NCBI GenBank assembly: GCA_016710015.1
Contig: JADJLR010000002.1
Location: 124,001 to 188,000 of the forward strand
Origin: Flavobacteriales bacterium
Lineage (GTDB): Bacteria; Bacteroidota; Bacteroidia; Flavobacteriales_F; PHOS-HE28
DNA: 64,000 bases
Direction: 5' to 3'
This document shows positions 62,604 through 64,000 of this stretch, in pieces. The translations under genes and the position numbers were made by a program. Under the pieces are notes generated by a model. The model made no database searches, was not told the DNA's origin, and was given only the letters and a program-made list of their open reading frames with translations. The stretch's first letter is position 1. Each line of letters starts with the position of its first letter.

Positions 62604-64000
62604 TCACAATTCCGCCATGCCCTTGCGTAGATCCTCTATCGTGCGCTCCGGTAGTTTCTGTAGATCCAGCACCATCAAACCATCTAGGGCATCATTGAAG
62701 CGCGGATCCCGGTTGAACCCGATGATGCGTGCGTTCAGGAGCAAGTACTTCTTCAAGAGGACGGGCATGGCGGTCTCTTGCGGATCCACCTCCGCGATGA
62801 GTCGATCCATCTTCTTCAGGTCGGCCATGGATGCCTGCACCAAGACCTCGCTATCGCTCTTGTCCGGTTTGATCTTGAATCGATTCCGTGGGCGCACTGA
62901 AGCGGCCATGTCCTGGTCGTAGTGATGCTGCCGTACGAACTCCATGATCAATGCACGCGAGAACCGGCTGTACGTACCGCTGATGCTGACCGGGCCAATG
63001 AGGTACTGCTGGTCCGGATTGGCGGTGATGTGGATCAACAAACCACGCCAAAGCATGAAGAGCGGCAGACGTTGTCGTTGATAATCCACCGAGATGAAGG
63101 AACGTCCCAGCTCGAAGCTCCGACGCAACACGCGATCCATGGGCCGGTCCATCCGGAACAAGGTGTAGGTGTAGAATCCGCGCTTGCCATAGCGGGCCAT
63201 GATGCGCTTGCCGTCGCCGATACGATACGCACCGACCAAGCACTTCTTCTCCCGGTCCCACAGGAACAAATGGTCGTAGTACAGGTCGAACTCGTCCAGA
63301 TCGATGCTCTTGTTCGTGCCTTCACCCACAGCCCGGAACGTCGCCTCGCGCAGTCGGCCGATCTCGCGCAGCACGTTCGGGATGCGCGAGCTGGGGCTGA
63401 GGTACAGATCGAATTCGGCTTGTGAATTCAACTTCAGGTCTGCAAGCCCCTCCACTTCCATCACCAATCGATCCTCTGCCATCCGCTCCGCGATCTCCTT
63501 CGGTCGTCGGGGAAACCGCAATGGATTGAACAACTCCCGCTTGACCACCAAGCCGCTGCCTAGGGAATAGGTCTTTGCACGCAGGAATCGGGCGAGTTGC
63601 TCGGTGGACGTGAACGCAGCAATATCCGCCGCAGGGATCGGTTTCCCGATGCGCATCCGAACGGATCGACCGCGCATCCGCAACATCTCTTTGGGCAAGG
63701 CCAAAGTGCGTAGGTTGGGGTGGATCATGCCGAGCATTTGGAACACCATGCTGTTGGCACCATCGAACCACACCGGTACCACGGGAGTGGCCATATGCTG
63801 CGCCAGCTTGATCATCGGCGTTTTCCAACGCGGATCCGCAACGGCTTTCAACTCGGTCCGCCAACTGCTCACCTCCCCGGCGGGGAATACGGCCAAGGCC
63901 CCTCCTTCTTTCACATGGGACATGGCTTGGCGCATTCCTTGAAAACTGCTCAACGAGGTCAATTGCTCGAAGGGATTCACCCCGATGAACCGATCGCGCA
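62604..64000 (-). CDS. OlsF-like acyltransferase, 5' end outside window
   Basis: The reading frame runs off the right edge, so the N-terminus is missing. The visible part joins two acyltransferase types: a PlsC-like domain (FPAGEVSS, the third motif, and TPVVPVWFDGANSM) and, from about LREIGRLREATFRAVGEGT onward, an OlsB-like/GNAT domain (LYYDHLFLWDREKKCLVGAYRIGDGKRI). This order matches OlsF, the bifunctional enzyme for ornithine lipid synthesis described in Flavobacterium and others, and COG3176 hemolysin-like proteins. The NHxxxxD motif would be upstream. An in-window GTG at 63980 is not the true start. OlsF is the likely call, though amino-acid specificity is not visible. Confidence 0.82.
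   Translation of the reverse strand, partial: RDRFIGVNPFEQLTSLSSFQGMRQAMSHVKEGGALAVFPAGEVSSWRTELKAVADPRWKTPMIKLAQHMATPVVPVWFDGANSMVFQMLGMIHPNLRTLALPKEMLRMRGRSVRMRIGKPIPAADIAAFTSTEQLARFLRAKTYSLGSGLVVKRELFNPLRFPRRPKEIAERMAEDRLVMEVEGLADLKLNSQAEFDLYLSPSSRIPNVLREIGRLREATFRAVGEGTNKSIDLDEFDLYYDHLFLWDREKKCLVGAYRIGDGKRIMARYGKRGFYTYTLFRMDRPMDRVLRRSFELGRSFISVDYQRQRLPLFMLWRGLLIHITANPDQQYLIGPVSISGTYSRFSRALIMEFVRQHHYDQDMAASVRPRNRFKIKPDKSDSEVLVQASMADLKKMDRLIAEVDPQETAMPVLLKKYLLLNARIIGFNRDPRFNDALDGLMVLDLQKLPERTIEDLRKGMAEL

Overview
The window is a gene-dense piece of chromosome (roughly 57% GC by eye, about 90% coding) from a member of the Bacteroidota, most likely an uncultured high-GC Flavobacteriales-type lineage. 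The support is in the sequence. Several large exported proteins end in type IX secretion (T9SS) sorting domains. Many genes are preceded by the Bacteroidota -7 element TAnnTTTG (here mostly TACCTTTG, TACCTTCG or TACATTTG), often only 4-20 nt before the start codon. Family content is also typical: a LuxC-type acyl-CoA reductase beside a ferredoxin, DUF1015 in a serine operon, DUF6089, START-like proteins, split transketolase, and adjacent parE/parC. No phage, plasmid, IS element, CRISPR array or rRNA was seen.

Layout. 0-11.8 kb: the 3' part of a beta-helix surface protein, acyl-CoA reductase, ferredoxin, a secreted unknown, a deacetylase/formyltransferase pair, the serine operon serC-serA-DUF1015, yggS, DUF6089, a HEAT protein and a VOC protein. 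11.8-14.7 kb: an unstable-looking stretch with nested GACCCC/GGGGTC palindromes, the SRP RNA, a decayed copy of an SDR gene, a T9SS protein with a heme-c motif, and the intact SDR gene. 14.7-20.7 kb: bestrophin, a beta-propeller-like secreted protein, an MFS transporter, dipeptidyl peptidase IV with a duplicated 3' end, and a tRNA(CAU). 20.8-26.9 kb: a START-domain protein with a histone-H1-like tail, an LptF/G permease, two glycosyltransferases and ribBA. 26.9-33.4 kb: tamB and tsaD (divergent) and a TPR protein. 33.4-39.6 kb: two large T9SS proteins flanking a universal stress protein. 39.6-46.6 kb: a parE-A-B-A'-B'-parC operon holding a twice-repeated two-gene envelope module. 46.7-52.5 kb: a metzincin protease, then ychF with a decayed copy of its own 3' end across an inserted AAA/DUF4143 ATPase gene. 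52.8-64 kb: transketolase halves separated by a vWA gene, an ECF sigma/anti-sigma/CpxP-like cassette preceded by heptanucleotide repeats, a class III aminotransferase, a pappalysin-type protease, a CoA-binding protein and the 3' part of an OlsF-like acyltransferase.

Most of this is housekeeping and envelope biology. The best candidates for something undescribed are the duplicated A-B envelope gene pair locked by 4-bp overlaps inside the topoisomerase IV operon (42.4-44.7 kb) and the ATPase gene bracketed by two ychF 3' ends (49.8-51.6 kb). Three separate loci (SDR, DPP IV, ychF) each carry an intact gene plus a same-strand partial copy, which suggests a recurring duplication or insertion process. 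All family names rest on motif reading, not on database searches.
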